Assembly: GCA_012522445.1 (NCBI GenBank)
Contig: JAAYKL010000046.1
Location: 20,752 to 84,751 of the forward strand
Length of the DNA: 64,000 bases
From: Myxococcales bacterium
GTDB taxonomy: Bacteria > Myxococcota_A > Polyangia > JAAYKL01
Direction: 5' to 3'
The translations under genes were made by a program, and so were the position numbers. Below the pieces are notes generated by a model, which made no database searches, was not told the DNA's origin, and saw nothing but the letters and a program-made list of their open reading frames with translations. This document shows, in pieces, positions 42,559 through 51,646 of this stretch (positions within the stretch are counted from its first letter, which is position 1; each line of letters starts with the position of its first letter).

Positions 42559-43209
42559 CTAGAAGAGGCTGTCCGCGGCCTTTTTGTTGCGCTGTTCCTC
42601 TTCGCGCTTTTGCTGTTCCTCTTGCTCTTTGGCCTTGCGCTCCAGATCCTTCATGGACTCTTCCATCTTCTTCACTTCGGCTTCGTAGCGCTTCTGCTCG
42701 TCGATCTGCTCTTGCGAGATGCCCTTGGTGCTGAAGAACCCCGTGGCCACCTCTTCGCTGTGGCGCTGCACCACCACCATGTACTCCCGGTTGGCGTCGA
42801 AGCTCGGGCGGGTCAGGATGGCGCGTCCCAGCAGGCTGCGGGTGTTGCGGTCCTGCGTGTACTGCGTGAAGGAGTTGACGAAGCGGCGCTTGTCTTTGCT
42901 TTTGCCGTTCTTCACGTCGAAGAAGACCATCTCGACTTCGTAGTCGCCCAGGGGCCGTTTGAAGAACGCCATCGACTGAAACATCCACTCGTGGTTTTCA
43001 TCGGCGTGCAGAAACTTGACCGAGTGATTGCGCAAGAACTGCACAAAGCCGTTTTGCGTTGGGAAGTAGGTGGGGGGCAGTTTTTTGATGACGACCACCT
43101 TGCCGGCAAACACGTTTTCGGCGTTGGCGGCCACATTGTAGACGGCGCCAAAAATAATGGTTAGCGCCGCCAAAATTCCCAAGTAGCGATAAATGGTTTT
43201 CTTTGGCAT
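42559..43209 (-). CDS. Unknown membrane-anchored protein with charged C-terminal coil
   Basis: The 216-residue product has one N-terminal hydrophobic segment (YLGILAALTIIFGAVYNVAA) that could be a signal anchor. The middle (about 30-140) contains AGKVVVIKKLPPTYF, EWMFQSMAFFKRPLGDYEVEMVFFDVK and DRNTRSLLGRAILTRPSFDANRE, probably a beta-rich fold. The last 60 residues are a Glu/Lys/Gln coiled coil (KRYEAEVKKMEESMKDLERKA). The start is the ATG at 43209. I do not recognise a family. The two genes 42559 and ogt could be one transcript. Confidence 0.7.
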   Translation of the reverse strand: MPKKTIYRYLGILAALTIIFGAVYNVAANAENVFAGKVVVIKKLPPTYFPTQNGFVQFLRNHSVKFLHADENHEWMFQSMAFFKRPLGDYEVEMVFFDVKNGKSKDKRRFVNSFTQYTQDRNTRSLLGRAILTRPSFDANREYMVVVQRHSEEVATGFFSTKGISQEQIDEQKRYEAEVKKMEESMKDLERKAKEQEEQQKREEEQRNKKAADSLF

Positions 43210-43400
43210 GGACTCCGACTCCTCTTTTTGGTTGGGGTGACCCGTCAGCAGTGCAGCGCTGCTGAAATGAACAAACACGTTACAAACATACGGCAACTCC
43301 GGCGACTTTGTCGATGAAAAGTGCGGGAACAATGGGGGTCAGACGACGGGCGCGGCGGTGTATTCAGCGCGAGGAATGATTTGGGCGGCGTGAAAAGCGG

Positions 43401-44801
43401 CTACCACCAGCCCAGGAAATGCGCCGACAACAGCAGCAGAGCCACCAAAACCCCGGAGGCCACGGCCCAGGGAACCCAGGCCGGCGAGGCGGCTTCGGCG
43501 GAAGCGGATGGCGGCGTTTGTTGTTCGCGCTCGAACTTGGCGGCCAGGCGGGCGGCGGAGTCCAGGGCGTCGTCGGTGGGCGCAGGGGAAGCGCCGGTGT
43601 CAGCGGGGCGGGAGGCGCGGTCGCCATTGCGCGCGTCGGCGTCGCTGTCGGTTTTGTCGCCGTTGTCGTTGTCGTTGTTGTCGTCGTCGATTTCGTCGTC
43701 GTCGTCGATTTCGTCGCCGAGCAGGGATTGCGTGAAGCGGGCTGTCTCTTCGCGGAGGCGCACCGTTTCGCCGGTGCTCTCGTCGGGCTCCTTGGGCATC
43801 GCCAACAGCACCGCCAAGTGCTGCTCGCGTTCGCGCCGCTGGGCCTTGAGGTTTTCGCCGACGTTTTCCATTAAGAAATCGGAGAAGCGCAGTTGGGACA
43901 CCGCGATGCCGCTGATGTGCATGTAATCTTCGAGGGCGCGGATGAACTCCTGCCCGCTCGCGAAGCGGTGGTCGGGCTCCTTGGCCAGGGCCTTGCGGAC
44001 GATGGCGGCCAGCATCTCGAACTCGGGGAAGTCGCGGTCTTCGAGGGGCGGGATGTCGGCGGCCTTGGCGCGGCGCAGGGTCTCCTCGTGGTCTTTGCTT
44101 TTGTACAGCCGGCGCCCGTGCAGCAGCTCCCACAGCAAGATGCCCGCAGCGAAGAGGTCGGCGCGCTGATCGATGGGCGAACCGGCGATGTGCTCCGGCG
44201 CCATGTAGGCGACCTTGCCCTTGATGTGGGAGTCCTCGAGGGAGTGGGTGTCGGCGAAGCCCTCAGACTGCTGCACCTTGGCGATGCCGAAGTCGCAGAG
44301 CTTCACCTCGCCCTCGGTGGAAATGAGCACGTTGGTCGGCGACACGTCGCGGTGGATGATGTGCAGCGGCGCCCCGGAGGCGTCGGCGAGGCGGTGGGCG
44401 TAGTCGAGGCCGCGCAGGGTTTCGACGATGATGAACAGGGCGAAGGGGAGGGGCAACGCGGTTTGCGCGCGGGTCAGCAGGCCCAGCAGGCGGTTGAGGT
44501 CGACCCCTTCGACGTACTCCATCGCGATGTAAAACTGGTCGTCGATGTGGCCGAGTTCGTAGGTTTGCACCACGTTGGCGTGCGACAACTGCGCGCAGAG
44601 CTTGGCTTCATTAATAAGCATCTCACAGAACGCGCGGTTGCGGTTCAGCTCGGGCAGGATGCGCTTGATGACGCAGATGCGCTCGGTGCCCAGCTCCGTG
44701 TGGGTCTTGGCCAGAAAAATTTCGGCCATGCCGCCGCGACCGATGTAGTCGTAGAGATAATAGTGGCCAAACTTTAAGGGCAGCGCGTTGTCGGTTGTCA
44801 T
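43401..44801 (-). CDS. Ser/Thr protein kinase with acidic linker and C-terminal membrane anchor
   Basis: A 466-residue kinase. The kinase domain (about 12-290) has IGRGGMAEIFLAKT, the lysine in CVIKRIL, IIHRDVSPTNVLI, LCDFGIAKV and VAYMAPEHIAG. Ser in HRDVSPTN replaces the usual Lys two residues beyond Asp, a form frequent in myxobacterial kinases. A linker with DEIDDDDEIDDDNNDNDNGD (about 370-400) leads to a single C-terminal helix (VPWAVASGVLVALLLLSAHF), so the kinase faces the cytoplasm with no external domain. It diverges from pyrC. Confidence 0.92.
   Translation of the reverse strand: MTTDNALPLKFGHYYLYDYIGRGGMAEIFLAKTHTELGTERICVIKRILPELNRNRAFCEMLINEAKLCAQLSHANVVQTYELGHIDDQFYIAMEYVEGVDLNRLLGLLTRAQTALPLPFALFIIVETLRGLDYAHRLADASGAPLHIIHRDVSPTNVLISTEGEVKLCDFGIAKVQQSEGFADTHSLEDSHIKGKVAYMAPEHIAGSPIDQRADLFAAGILLWELLHGRRLYKSKDHEETLRRAKAADIPPLEDRDFPEFEMLAAIVRKALAKEPDHRFASGQEFIRALEDYMHISGIAVSQLRFSDFLMENVGENLKAQRREREQHLAVLLAMPKEPDESTGETVRLREETARFTQSLLGDEIDDDDEIDDDNNDNDNGDKTDSDADARNGDRASRPADTGASPAPTDDALDSAARLAAKFEREQQTPPSASAEAASPAWVPWAVASGVLVALLLLSAHFLGWW
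43651..43717. repeat. Trinucleotide repeat in the kinase linker
   Basis: Runs of TCG/GTT/GTC triplets encode the Asp/Asn/Glu linker of the kinase. The tract is a slippage-prone simple repeat that keeps frame in units of three. Confidence 0.8.
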
Positions 44802-44909
44802 GGTTGGGTGGTGTCCTTATGGGGCAGTATCCTTCTGCTAAGCGCGCGAGGTCAAGAAAATCACTCCCGCCACGCCAGGAAGACCGGGTCTGTTGCGGCT
44901 GCGGCACCG

Positions 44910-44937
44910 TTGAAAAGGCGCTGGGTGGCATTATCTT
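44910..44937 (+). promoter_or_regulatory. Candidate promoter of the pyrC-hem operon
   Basis: TTGAAA (44910-44915) and TATCTT (44932-44937) are 16 bases apart, 51 bases before the pyrC ATG; AAAAGG lies upstream of the ATG as ribosome site. A second AT-rich element TATTAA at 44974-44979 lacks a -35 partner. Confidence 0.4.
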
Positions 44938-44988
44938 GTTTGTGAAATAGACGTCGACGCCACAGCATTGGCGTATTAAAAGGCCCCC

Positions 44989-46275
44989 ATGCGATACCGT
45001 ATCATTAATGGACGACTCCTAGATCCCGCCACGCAACGCGACGAAATCGCCGACCTGCTCGTCGAAGACGGGCGCATCGTCGAGGCCCTCACCGGCGCCC
45101 CCGACCGCGTGCTGGACGCCGCCCACTGCTGGGTGGTCCCCGGGCTCATCGACGCCCACGTGCACTTGCGCGAGCCCGGCGGCGAGGCCAAAGAAACCAT
45201 CGAGACCGGTCTGCGCGCCGCGGCGGCTGGCGGTTTTACAACGGTCATGGCCATGCCCAACACCGCGCCCCCCATCGACACCGTGGCGCTGGCCCAGTGG
45301 GTGGTCGCGCGCGCCGAGGCCTTGGGCGGTACGCGGGTCATCCCCGTCCCCGCCATCACCGTGGGGCGGCAGGGCGAGCAACTCGTCGACTTCGCAGCCT
45401 TTGTCGCGCAGGGGTTTCGCGTCTTCACCGACGACGGCACCGGCGTTAACGACGACGCGCTCATGCGGCGGGCCCTGGAGCTCAGCGCCGAACACGACTT
45501 CATCTTGTCGCAGCACGCCGAGGTGGCGGCCCTCTCCCAAGGGGGCTTCGTGCACCGGGGCGACGTCTCCCAGGCCCTGGGCATTCCGGGGCAGCCCGCG
45601 GCCTCCGAAGTCGAGATGGTCCAGCGCGATCTCGATCTCGCCGCGCAAACCGGCGGGCGCATTCACGTGAGCCACATCTCCGCAGCCCCGGCTGTGGCGG
45701 CCCTGCGACACGCACGCCAACGGGGTGTTCGCGCCACCGCCGAGGTGACCCCCCACCACCTGCACCTCACCGACGCCGCGCTCCAAACCGCCGGCACCCT
45801 GGCCAAGGTCGCGCCGCCGCTGCGCCCCCAAGAGCACGTCGACGCCTGCCGCGAAGCCCTGCGAGACGGCACCATCGACATGGTGGCCACGGACCACGCC
45901 CCCCACACGCGCGCCGACAAACCCAACGATTTTTCCCAAGCGGCCTTTGGCATGGTGGGCCTCGAGATCGCCGTGCCCCTGCTGCTCTCCCTCGTCGCGC
46001 AAAACACCATCTCGCCGATGCGCATGGTCGAGGCCATGAGCCACGCCCCGGCGCGCGTCTTCGGACTGGACGGCGGCACCCTGGCCCCGGGCGCTCCGGC
46101 CGACATCGCCCTCATCCACCCCAACCAACCCCACGCGATCGACCCGACCACCTTTCGCTCCAAGGGCACCAACACGCCCTTTGCCGGCACCGCCGTACCG
46201 GGGCGCACCGTGCTCACCATCGCCCGGGGACGCATCATCTTCGAAGCCAACGCCCATGACGCAGCACCGCACTAG
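44989..46275 (+). CDS. pyrC: Dihydroorotase
   Basis: PyrC closes carbamoyl-aspartate to dihydroorotate in pyrimidine synthesis. The 428-residue class I enzyme has the metal-binding DAHVHLREPGGEAKET, the active-site GFTTVMAMPNTAPPID, FTDDGTGVNDD, SQHAE, IHVSHISA, ATAEVTPHHLHL and ATDHAPHT. The metal ligands are all present, so it should be active rather than a PyrC-like pseudoenzyme. No pyrB is adjacent. Its end overlaps hemA by 20 bases, placing it first in the heme operon. Confidence 0.96.
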   Translation: MRYRIINGRLLDPATQRDEIADLLVEDGRIVEALTGAPDRVLDAAHCWVVPGLIDAHVHLREPGGEAKETIETGLRAAAAGGFTTVMAMPNTAPPIDTVALAQWVVARAEALGGTRVIPVPAITVGRQGEQLVDFAAFVAQGFRVFTDDGTGVNDDALMRRALELSAEHDFILSQHAEVAALSQGGFVHRGDVSQALGIPGQPAASEVEMVQRDLDLAAQTGGRIHVSHISAAPAVAALRHARQRGVRATAEVTPHHLHLTDAALQTAGTLAKVAPPLRPQEHVDACREALRDGTIDMVATDHAPHTRADKPNDFSQAAFGMVGLEIAVPLLLSLVAQNTISPMRMVEAMSHAPARVFGLDGGTLAPGAPADIALIHPNQPHAIDPTTFRSKGTNTPFAGTAVPGRTVLTIARGRIIFEANAHDAAPH

Positions 46276-47557
46276 TCACGACGACGCCCCCTTTGTCGCA
46301 GGCATCAGCCACCGGACGGCCACGCTCAACCAACTGGCGGCCTGCGCGGTCCCCCACGACCGCTACGACGCCTTCGCCGCCGCCATTCGCCCGCCGGGTG
46401 TCGCGCCGCTCGTCCTCTTGTCGACCTGCAACCGCACCGAGGCCTACGGACTCTCACCGACGCCCCGCGAGACCGCCGCCCAAGTCCAGGCGGCCATGCG
46501 ACGCGCCTTTGCCGACAACGGCGCCACGGGACTCGCCGACGACGCCATCTACACGCACACCGAACGCGCGGCCGTCGCCCACCTGTTTCGCGTGGTGTCG
46601 GGGTTGGACGCCATGATTTTGGGCGAGACCGAAATCGCCCACCAGGTGCAGCGCGCCTTTGCCTGCAGCACGTCGAACCACCGCCCGGCGCCCCGGCTCA
46701 CCCAGCTCTTCTCCGCGGCCTACCGCACCGGAAAGCGCGTGCGCACCGAGACCCGCATCAGCGAGGGCGCCACCTCCATGGCCTCGGCCGCCGTACACTT
46801 AGCCCGGCACCGCTTGGGCGATCTCCGCCGCCACACCGCGCTCCTCATCGGCGCCGGCGACACCGGGACCTTGCTGGCCAAGCATCTCCGGCACCAGTGC
46901 GCCCACCTGCGCATCGCCAACCGCACCGACGCGCGCGCCCAAACCCTGGCCGAGCTCCACGGTGGCGAGGCGGTGCCCTTCGCCGCGCTGCCAGACGCCC
47001 TCACCCACGCCGACGTCGTCTTCTGCGCCGTCTCCGCCGCGGCCCCCATCATCGACCGCGCCGCGCTCTCGTCCCCGCGCACCCGGCCCCTGCTCCTGGT
47101 CGACATCTCCTTGCCCCGCGCCGTCGCCCCCGATGTCGCGTCCTTGCCCGATGTCGCGCTCTGCGACATGAACGCCATCCAGACCGTCGTGGCGGCCAAC
47201 ATCGAGAGGCGCGAGGCCCAGTTGCCCACCGCCCTGCACATCGTCGACGAAGAGGTCGGCCGCTTTCTCGAAGCCCAAAACCTGCGCAGCGCCGCACCGC
47301 TCATCCGCGCCCTGCACCACGCCTTCGAGCAACTGCGCCAAGACGAACTGCAGCGGCACGACGGCAAGCTAGCGGACAGCGAAAAAGAGCGCCTCGACCG
47401 CATCACCCGCGCCCTGATGAACCGCCTCCTGCACCAGCCCACGGTGGCCATCAGGAGCTGGGCAGCCAGCAACGACCACAGCGACACGCAGCTCGCGTGG
47501 GTGGCCGAACTCTTCGACCTGCGCGCGGCGACGCCCGAAGAGGAACCCCCTTCATGA
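46256..47557 (+). CDS. hemA: Glutamyl-tRNA reductase
   Basis: HemA reduces glutamyl-tRNA to glutamate semialdehyde with NADPH, the first step of the C5 heme pathway. The 433-residue protein has ISHRTATLNQLA, the catalytic Cys in LLSTCNRTEAYG (Cys about 58), GLDAMILGETEIAHQVQRAF and the NADPH fold HTALLIGAGDTGTLLAKHL. The C-terminal dimerisation helices are present. The start is the ATG at 46256 inside the end of pyrC. Its stop overlaps the hemC ATG by four bases. Confidence 0.96.
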   Translation: MTQHRTSHDDAPFVAGISHRTATLNQLAACAVPHDRYDAFAAAIRPPGVAPLVLLSTCNRTEAYGLSPTPRETAAQVQAAMRRAFADNGATGLADDAIYTHTERAAVAHLFRVVSGLDAMILGETEIAHQVQRAFACSTSNHRPAPRLTQLFSAAYRTGKRVRTETRISEGATSMASAAVHLARHRLGDLRRHTALLIGAGDTGTLLAKHLRHQCAHLRIANRTDARAQTLAELHGGEAVPFAALPDALTHADVVFCAVSAAAPIIDRAALSSPRTRPLLLVDISLPRAVAPDVASLPDVALCDMNAIQTVVAANIERREAQLPTALHIVDEEVGRFLEAQNLRSAAPLIRALHHAFEQLRQDELQRHDGKLADSEKERLDRITRALMNRLLHQPTVAIRSWAASNDHSDTQLAWVAELFDLRAATPEEEPPS

Positions 47558-48579
47558 CGTTTGGCGACGAGGCGGTCCTGCGCATCGGCACGCGCCGCAG
47601 CCAGCTCGCCATGTGGCAGGCCAACACCGTGGCCGCGCAACTCCGGCAACACTTTCCGGCGCTCCGCGTCGTCCTGGTGCCCGTGGCCACCACCGGGGAC
47701 CGCGACAAAACCACCGCGCTGTCCAACTTCGCGCGACCCGGTATCTTCACCCGCGAAATCGAGCAGGGCCTCATCGACCGCCACTTCGACATCGCCGTGC
47801 ACAGCTACAAAGACGTGGCCACCCAGTACCCCGAAGCCCTCGACATCGGCGCGGTGCTCGAGCGCGAAACCCCAAACGACGCCTTTCTCTCCCGCCACAA
47901 AACCCCGCTGCACGCGCTCAAACCGGGCAGCGTCGTCGGCACATCGAGCTTGCGGCGCCGGGCCATGTTGCTACACGCGCGCCCCGACCTGCGCATCGTT
48001 CCGCTGCGGGGCAACGTGCCCACCCGGCTGCGCGCCGTCGGGATCTCGCCCGCCGAATCAACGGCCGAATCACTCGGAGCGATTACCGAATCTACCGAAT
48101 CACCCGGAGCGACCGCCGCACCGCTCTTGGACGCCACCATCCTGGCCCTGGCCGGTCTGCGCCGCCTGGGATACGCGGAGCACGCCGCCGAAACACTCAA
48201 AGCACCTGCCTTTGTGCCCGCCCCGGCCCAAGGCGCCATCGCCGTGCAAATTCGACGCGACGACGAGACGACCCGCCAAAAAATACAGCCCCTCAACCAC
48301 CCCGCCACCCGCGCCGCCACCGACGCCGAGCGCCTCTTCATGCGCCTAATGGAGGGCGGCTGCCAGTTGCCCTTGGGGGCCCACGCCCACATCACTCCGA
48401 GCGGCGACATGCGCATGACCGCCGCGGTGCTCACCCTCGACGGCGCCCAGCGCATCGACGGCACGTGCGAAGCCGCGACCCCCGACGAGTTGGCCCACGC
48501 CCTCTTCGCGCAGATGCAGCGCGCCGGTGCCGACGCCGTATTGCGCGAGGTGCGGCGCCACCTGGAATCCACGCCATGA
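47554..48579 (+). CDS. hemC: Porphobilinogen deaminase (hydroxymethylbilane synthase)
   Basis: HemC polymerises four porphobilinogens. The 341-residue product is about 30 longer than typical. Motifs are RIGTRRSQLAMWQ, DIAVHSYKDVATQ, VGTSSLRRRAMLL, LRGNVPTRLRAV, the cofactor Cys in EGGCQLPLGAHA and the C-terminal domain. An insertion of about 25 residues (GISPAESTAESLGAITESTE onwards, about 163-190) lies between the RGNVPTRL and ILALAGLRRLG motifs and contains short DNA repeats. The catalytic Asp region (normally DAIILA) reads LLDATILALAGL. Overlaps of four bases join it to hemA and hemD. Confidence 0.95.
   Translation: MTFGDEAVLRIGTRRSQLAMWQANTVAAQLRQHFPALRVVLVPVATTGDRDKTTALSNFARPGIFTREIEQGLIDRHFDIAVHSYKDVATQYPEALDIGAVLERETPNDAFLSRHKTPLHALKPGSVVGTSSLRRRAMLLHARPDLRIVPLRGNVPTRLRAVGISPAESTAESLGAITESTESPGATAAPLLDATILALAGLRRLGYAEHAAETLKAPAFVPAPAQGAIAVQIRRDDETTRQKIQPLNHPATRAATDAERLFMRLMEGGCQLPLGAHAHITPSGDMRMTAAVLTLDGAQRIDGTCEAATPDELAHALFAQMQRAGADAVLREVRRHLESTP
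48065..48116. repeat. Short repeat in the hemC insertion
   Basis: CCGAATCAC(T/C)CGGAGCGA occurs at 48065-48082 and 48096-48113, 31 bases apart, with one mismatch in 18. Additional CCGAATC units lie at 48053 and 48088. The tract encodes the low-complexity AES/TES residues of the extra HemC loop and resembles a small inserted or slipped repeat. Confidence 0.7.
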
Positions 48580-49349
48580 GCGCCCTGGTCGGTGCCACCG
48601 TTTGGCTCAGCCACGCCCGGGGCGGCACACCCGAGCTGGCCGACATGCTGCGCGCGCGCGGCGCGGTGGTCCTGCGGCAGCCCCTCATCGAAATCCACCC
48701 CCTGGCGGATGCGCGGCACCCCACCGCCCTGCGGCAGTGCTGCGACGCCGACTGGCTGCTCATCACCAGCCGCCACGCGGTGCGGCACTTTTTGCAACAC
48801 GTTACGTGCGACGCGGCCGCCCGCCCCAAGGTCGCCGCCGTGGGAGCGGCCACCGCCCAGTGCCTCCGCGACCACCGCTGGCCCGCAAACACCACCGGAG
48901 ACGACGGCGGCATCGCCCTGGCCCAGCACCTGTGCGCCCACTTCGATGTGGCGGGCAAAACCTTCTTCTACCCGTGCTCGCAGCACTCGGCCCACAGCAT
49001 GGCCCAGCACCTGCGCGACAACGGCGCCCGCGTCATCCGCCACCCGGTGTACACCGCCCTGCCGCCGCGCGACGCCGACTTCACCGCCGCCCTGCGCAGC
49101 GACGCGGTCGTCCTGTGCAGCGGCACCGCCGTGGCCCACTTCGCCCAATTGCGCGACGCCCACCCGCATGCGCCGACGCCCGCCATTGTCGCCATCGGCA
49201 CCTTCACCGCCCGCGCCTTACGCGCAGCGGGCATCCACCGCTTCGCCACCGCCCAAACCCCCACGCCGGCCGACATGGTCGCCGCCACTGCCCAAGCCCT
49301 CGGCGCCGCAAGCCCAACCGCCCCGACCGTCCCAGGAGGTCCTTCATGA
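48576..49349 (+). CDS. hemD: Uroporphyrinogen-III synthase
   Basis: HemD closes and inverts ring D of hydroxymethylbilane. The 257-residue protein has the loose pattern of the family: VWLSHARGGTPELADMLRARG, LLITSRHAVRHFL, VAAVGAATAQCL, a middle KTFFYPCSQHSAHSMAQHL and VLCSGTAVAHF, then VAIGTFTARALRAAG. HemD is poorly conserved, so position in the operon between hemC and hemB adds weight. ATG overlaps the hemC stop and its stop overlaps the hemB ATG, both by four bases. Confidence 0.92.
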   Translation: MSALVGATVWLSHARGGTPELADMLRARGAVVLRQPLIEIHPLADARHPTALRQCCDADWLLITSRHAVRHFLQHVTCDAAARPKVAAVGAATAQCLRDHRWPANTTGDDGGIALAQHLCAHFDVAGKTFFYPCSQHSAHSMAQHLRDNGARVIRHPVYTALPPRDADFTAALRSDAVVLCSGTAVAHFAQLRDAHPHAPTPAIVAIGTFTARALRAAGIHRFATAQTPTPADMVAATAQALGAASPTAPTVPGGPS

Positions 49350-50323
49350 GCTTTCCCACCACGAGACTTAGGCGCCTGCGCAGCAGCGCATCCCTTCGCA
49401 ACGCCGTGCGCGAAACCGACATCGCCCCGCGCCACTTGGTCTACCCGCTCTTCGTCGTCCCCGGACAAAACGAGCGCCAGCCCATTGCGGCCATGCCCGG
49501 CTGCGAGCGCCTCTCCGTCGACCTGCTGCCCGAGGCCGCGCGCCACATCGCGAAGCAAGGCGTGTCCGGCGCAATGCTCTTCGGGGTGCCGAGCCGCAAG
49601 GACACCACCGGCGCTGTTGCCGCCGACCCAAACGGCCTCGTGCCGCGCGCCATCGACGCCATCAAGCAGGCCGTCCCCGAGCTCTTGGTGTGGACCGACG
49701 TGTGCCTGTGCGCCTACCTCGAACACGGTCACTGCGGCGTGCTGCGCGACCAGCGCATCGACAACGACGCCACCCTGCCGCGCCTAGCCGACATGTCCCT
49801 CACCTTTGCCCGCGCCGGTGCCGACATCATCGCCCCCTCGGACATGATGGACGGCCGCATCGCCGCCATCCGCGCGCGCCTCGACGCCGAAGGCTTTGCC
49901 GACCTGCCCCTGGTCTCCTATGCGGCCAAGTACGCGTCGGCCTTTTACGGTCCCTTTCGCGAGGCCGCCGGCAGCGCCCCGGCCTTTGGCGACCGCCGCA
50001 CCTACCAGATGGACCCCGCCAACGCCCGCGAGGCCCTGCGCGAAGTGGCCGAGGACATCGCCGAAGGCGCCGACATGGTGCTGATCAAACCCGCCCTGAG
50101 CTACCTCGACATCATCCGCCGCGTGGCCGACCGCTGCGACGTGCCGGTGGTGGCGTACAATGTGTCGGGCGAGTACAGCATGCTCATGGCCGCCGCGCAA
50201 AACGGCTGGCTCGACGCCGACAACGCCGCCCGCGAGATGCTCACGTCCATCCGCCGCGCCGGTGCCGACATCGTCATTTCGTATTTCGCCAAAGACGCAC
50301 AACGCCTTTTCCCAGGAGAGTAA
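49346..50323 (+). CDS. hemB: Delta-aminolevulinic acid dehydratase (porphobilinogen synthase)
   Basis: HemB joins two aminolevulinates into porphobilinogen. The 325-residue enzyme has the zinc-type metal site TDVCLCAYLEHGHCGV with three cysteines, so it is probably zinc-dependent. The two active-site lysines lie in SYAAKYASAFYGPFREA and VLIKPALSYLDI. SPDMMDGRI appears as PSDMMDGRIAAIR. AGGAGG precedes the ATG. The length is normal. Confidence 0.97.
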   Translation: MSFPTTRLRRLRSSASLRNAVRETDIAPRHLVYPLFVVPGQNERQPIAAMPGCERLSVDLLPEAARHIAKQGVSGAMLFGVPSRKDTTGAVAADPNGLVPRAIDAIKQAVPELLVWTDVCLCAYLEHGHCGVLRDQRIDNDATLPRLADMSLTFARAGADIIAPSDMMDGRIAAIRARLDAEGFADLPLVSYAAKYASAFYGPFREAAGSAPAFGDRRTYQMDPANAREALREVAEDIAEGADMVLIKPALSYLDIIRRVADRCDVPVVAYNVSGEYSMLMAAAQNGWLDADNAAREMLTSIRRAGADIVISYFAKDAQRLFPGE

Positions 50324-50325
50324 TT

Positions 50326-51645
50326 ATGACCGACAACACCGCTGGCCCCTTGAGCCGCTCATTATTCGCCCGCGCGCAAACCCTAATGCCCGGCGGCGTC
50401 AACTCGCCGGTCCGCGCCTTTCGCGCCGTGGGCGGCACCCCCTTCTTCGTCGCCTCGGCCCAGGGCGCCCACCTCACCGACGTCGACGGCAACCGCTACA
50501 TCGACTTCGTACAGTCCTGGGGCCCCATGATTTTGGGCCACGCCCCCGCGTGCGTCCGCGAGGCCATCTGCCGGGCCACCGAGACCGGCACCTCCTTTGG
50601 CGCGCCCCACGAAGGCGAAATCGCCCTGGCCGAAGAGGTGTCGCGCCGCATGCCCCACATCGAGATGCTGCGCCTGGTCAGCTCGGGCACCGAGGCCACG
50701 ATGAGCGCCATCCGCCTGGCGCGCGGCGTCACCGGCAAAACCCACATCGTCAAGTTCGAGGGCTGCTACCACGGCCACGCCGACGCCTTCCTCATCCGCG
50801 CGGGCTCCGGGGCCGCCACCCTGAGCATCCCGGACTCCCCCGGTGTCACGCCGGGCACCGCCGCGGGCACCTGCCACGCCGACTACAACGACCTCGACTC
50901 CGTGGCGCGCTGTTTTGCCGAGACCGACGGCGACGTCGCAGCGGTCATCGTCGAACCCGTGGCGGGCAACATGGGCTGCGTACCGCCGGTGCCGGGCTTC
51001 CTCGAAGGCCTGCGCGCGCTCTGCACCGAGCACGGCGCCCTCCTCATCTTCGACGAAGTCATCACGGGCTTTCGCATCGCCAAGGGCGGCGCGGCCGAGC
51101 GCTACGGCGTCACCCCCGACCTCACCACCATCGGCAAAATCCTCGGTGGCGGCCTGCCCATGGGGGCCTACGGCGGCTCGCGCGACCTCATGCGGCACAT
51201 GGCGCCCTCCGGAGCGGTCTACCAAGCCGGCACGCTCTCGGGGAATCCCCTGGCCACCGCCGCCGGGCTCGCCACGCTGCGCGCCATCGGCGACGACGAC
51301 ACCTTTTACGAACGCCTCGAGACCACCGGTGCCGCCCTCGAAGCCATTGTGTCCGAGACCGCCCAGGCCCACGGCATCCCCGTCGCCCTCAACCGCGTTG
51401 GCAGCATGCTGGGGCTCTTCTTGCGCCAAGGGCCCGTCCGCACCTGGCAAGACGTCCGCCAGAGCGACGCCGCGGGTTTCTCCGTGCTCTTCCGCGCGCT
51501 CCTGCAGGCCGGCGTCTACATCGCCCCGTCGCCCTTCGAGACCATCTTTGTCGGCAGCGCCCACGACGCCCCCATCCTCGACGCCACCCGCGCGGCCTTC
51601 GACCAGGCCTTCGCGGCGCTGGCCCGCACCCGAAAGGACCCGTGA
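50326..51645 (+). CDS. hemL: Glutamate-1-semialdehyde 2,1-aminomutase
   Basis: HemL isomerises glutamate semialdehyde to 5-aminolevulinate, completing the C5 route started by HemA. The 439-residue PLP enzyme has PGGVNSPVRAF, VSSGTEATMSAIRLAR, KFEGCYHGHADAFL, IFDEVITGFR and the PLP-lysine motif TIGKILGGGLPMGAYGG. GGAGAG precedes the ATG, three bases after the hemB stop. The presence of HemA and HemL shows the C5 rather than the ALA-synthase route. Confidence 0.97.
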   Translation: MTDNTAGPLSRSLFARAQTLMPGGVNSPVRAFRAVGGTPFFVASAQGAHLTDVDGNRYIDFVQSWGPMILGHAPACVREAICRATETGTSFGAPHEGEIALAEEVSRRMPHIEMLRLVSSGTEATMSAIRLARGVTGKTHIVKFEGCYHGHADAFLIRAGSGAATLSIPDSPGVTPGTAAGTCHADYNDLDSVARCFAETDGDVAAVIVEPVAGNMGCVPPVPGFLEGLRALCTEHGALLIFDEVITGFRIAKGGAAERYGVTPDLTTIGKILGGGLPMGAYGGSRDLMRHMAPSGAVYQAGTLSGNPLATAAGLATLRAIGDDDTFYERLETTGAALEAIVSETAQAHGIPVALNRVGSMLGLFLRQGPVRTWQDVRQSDAAGFSVLFRALLQAGVYIAPSPFETIFVGSAHDAPILDATRAAFDQAFAALARTRKDP

Positions 51646-51646
51646 C

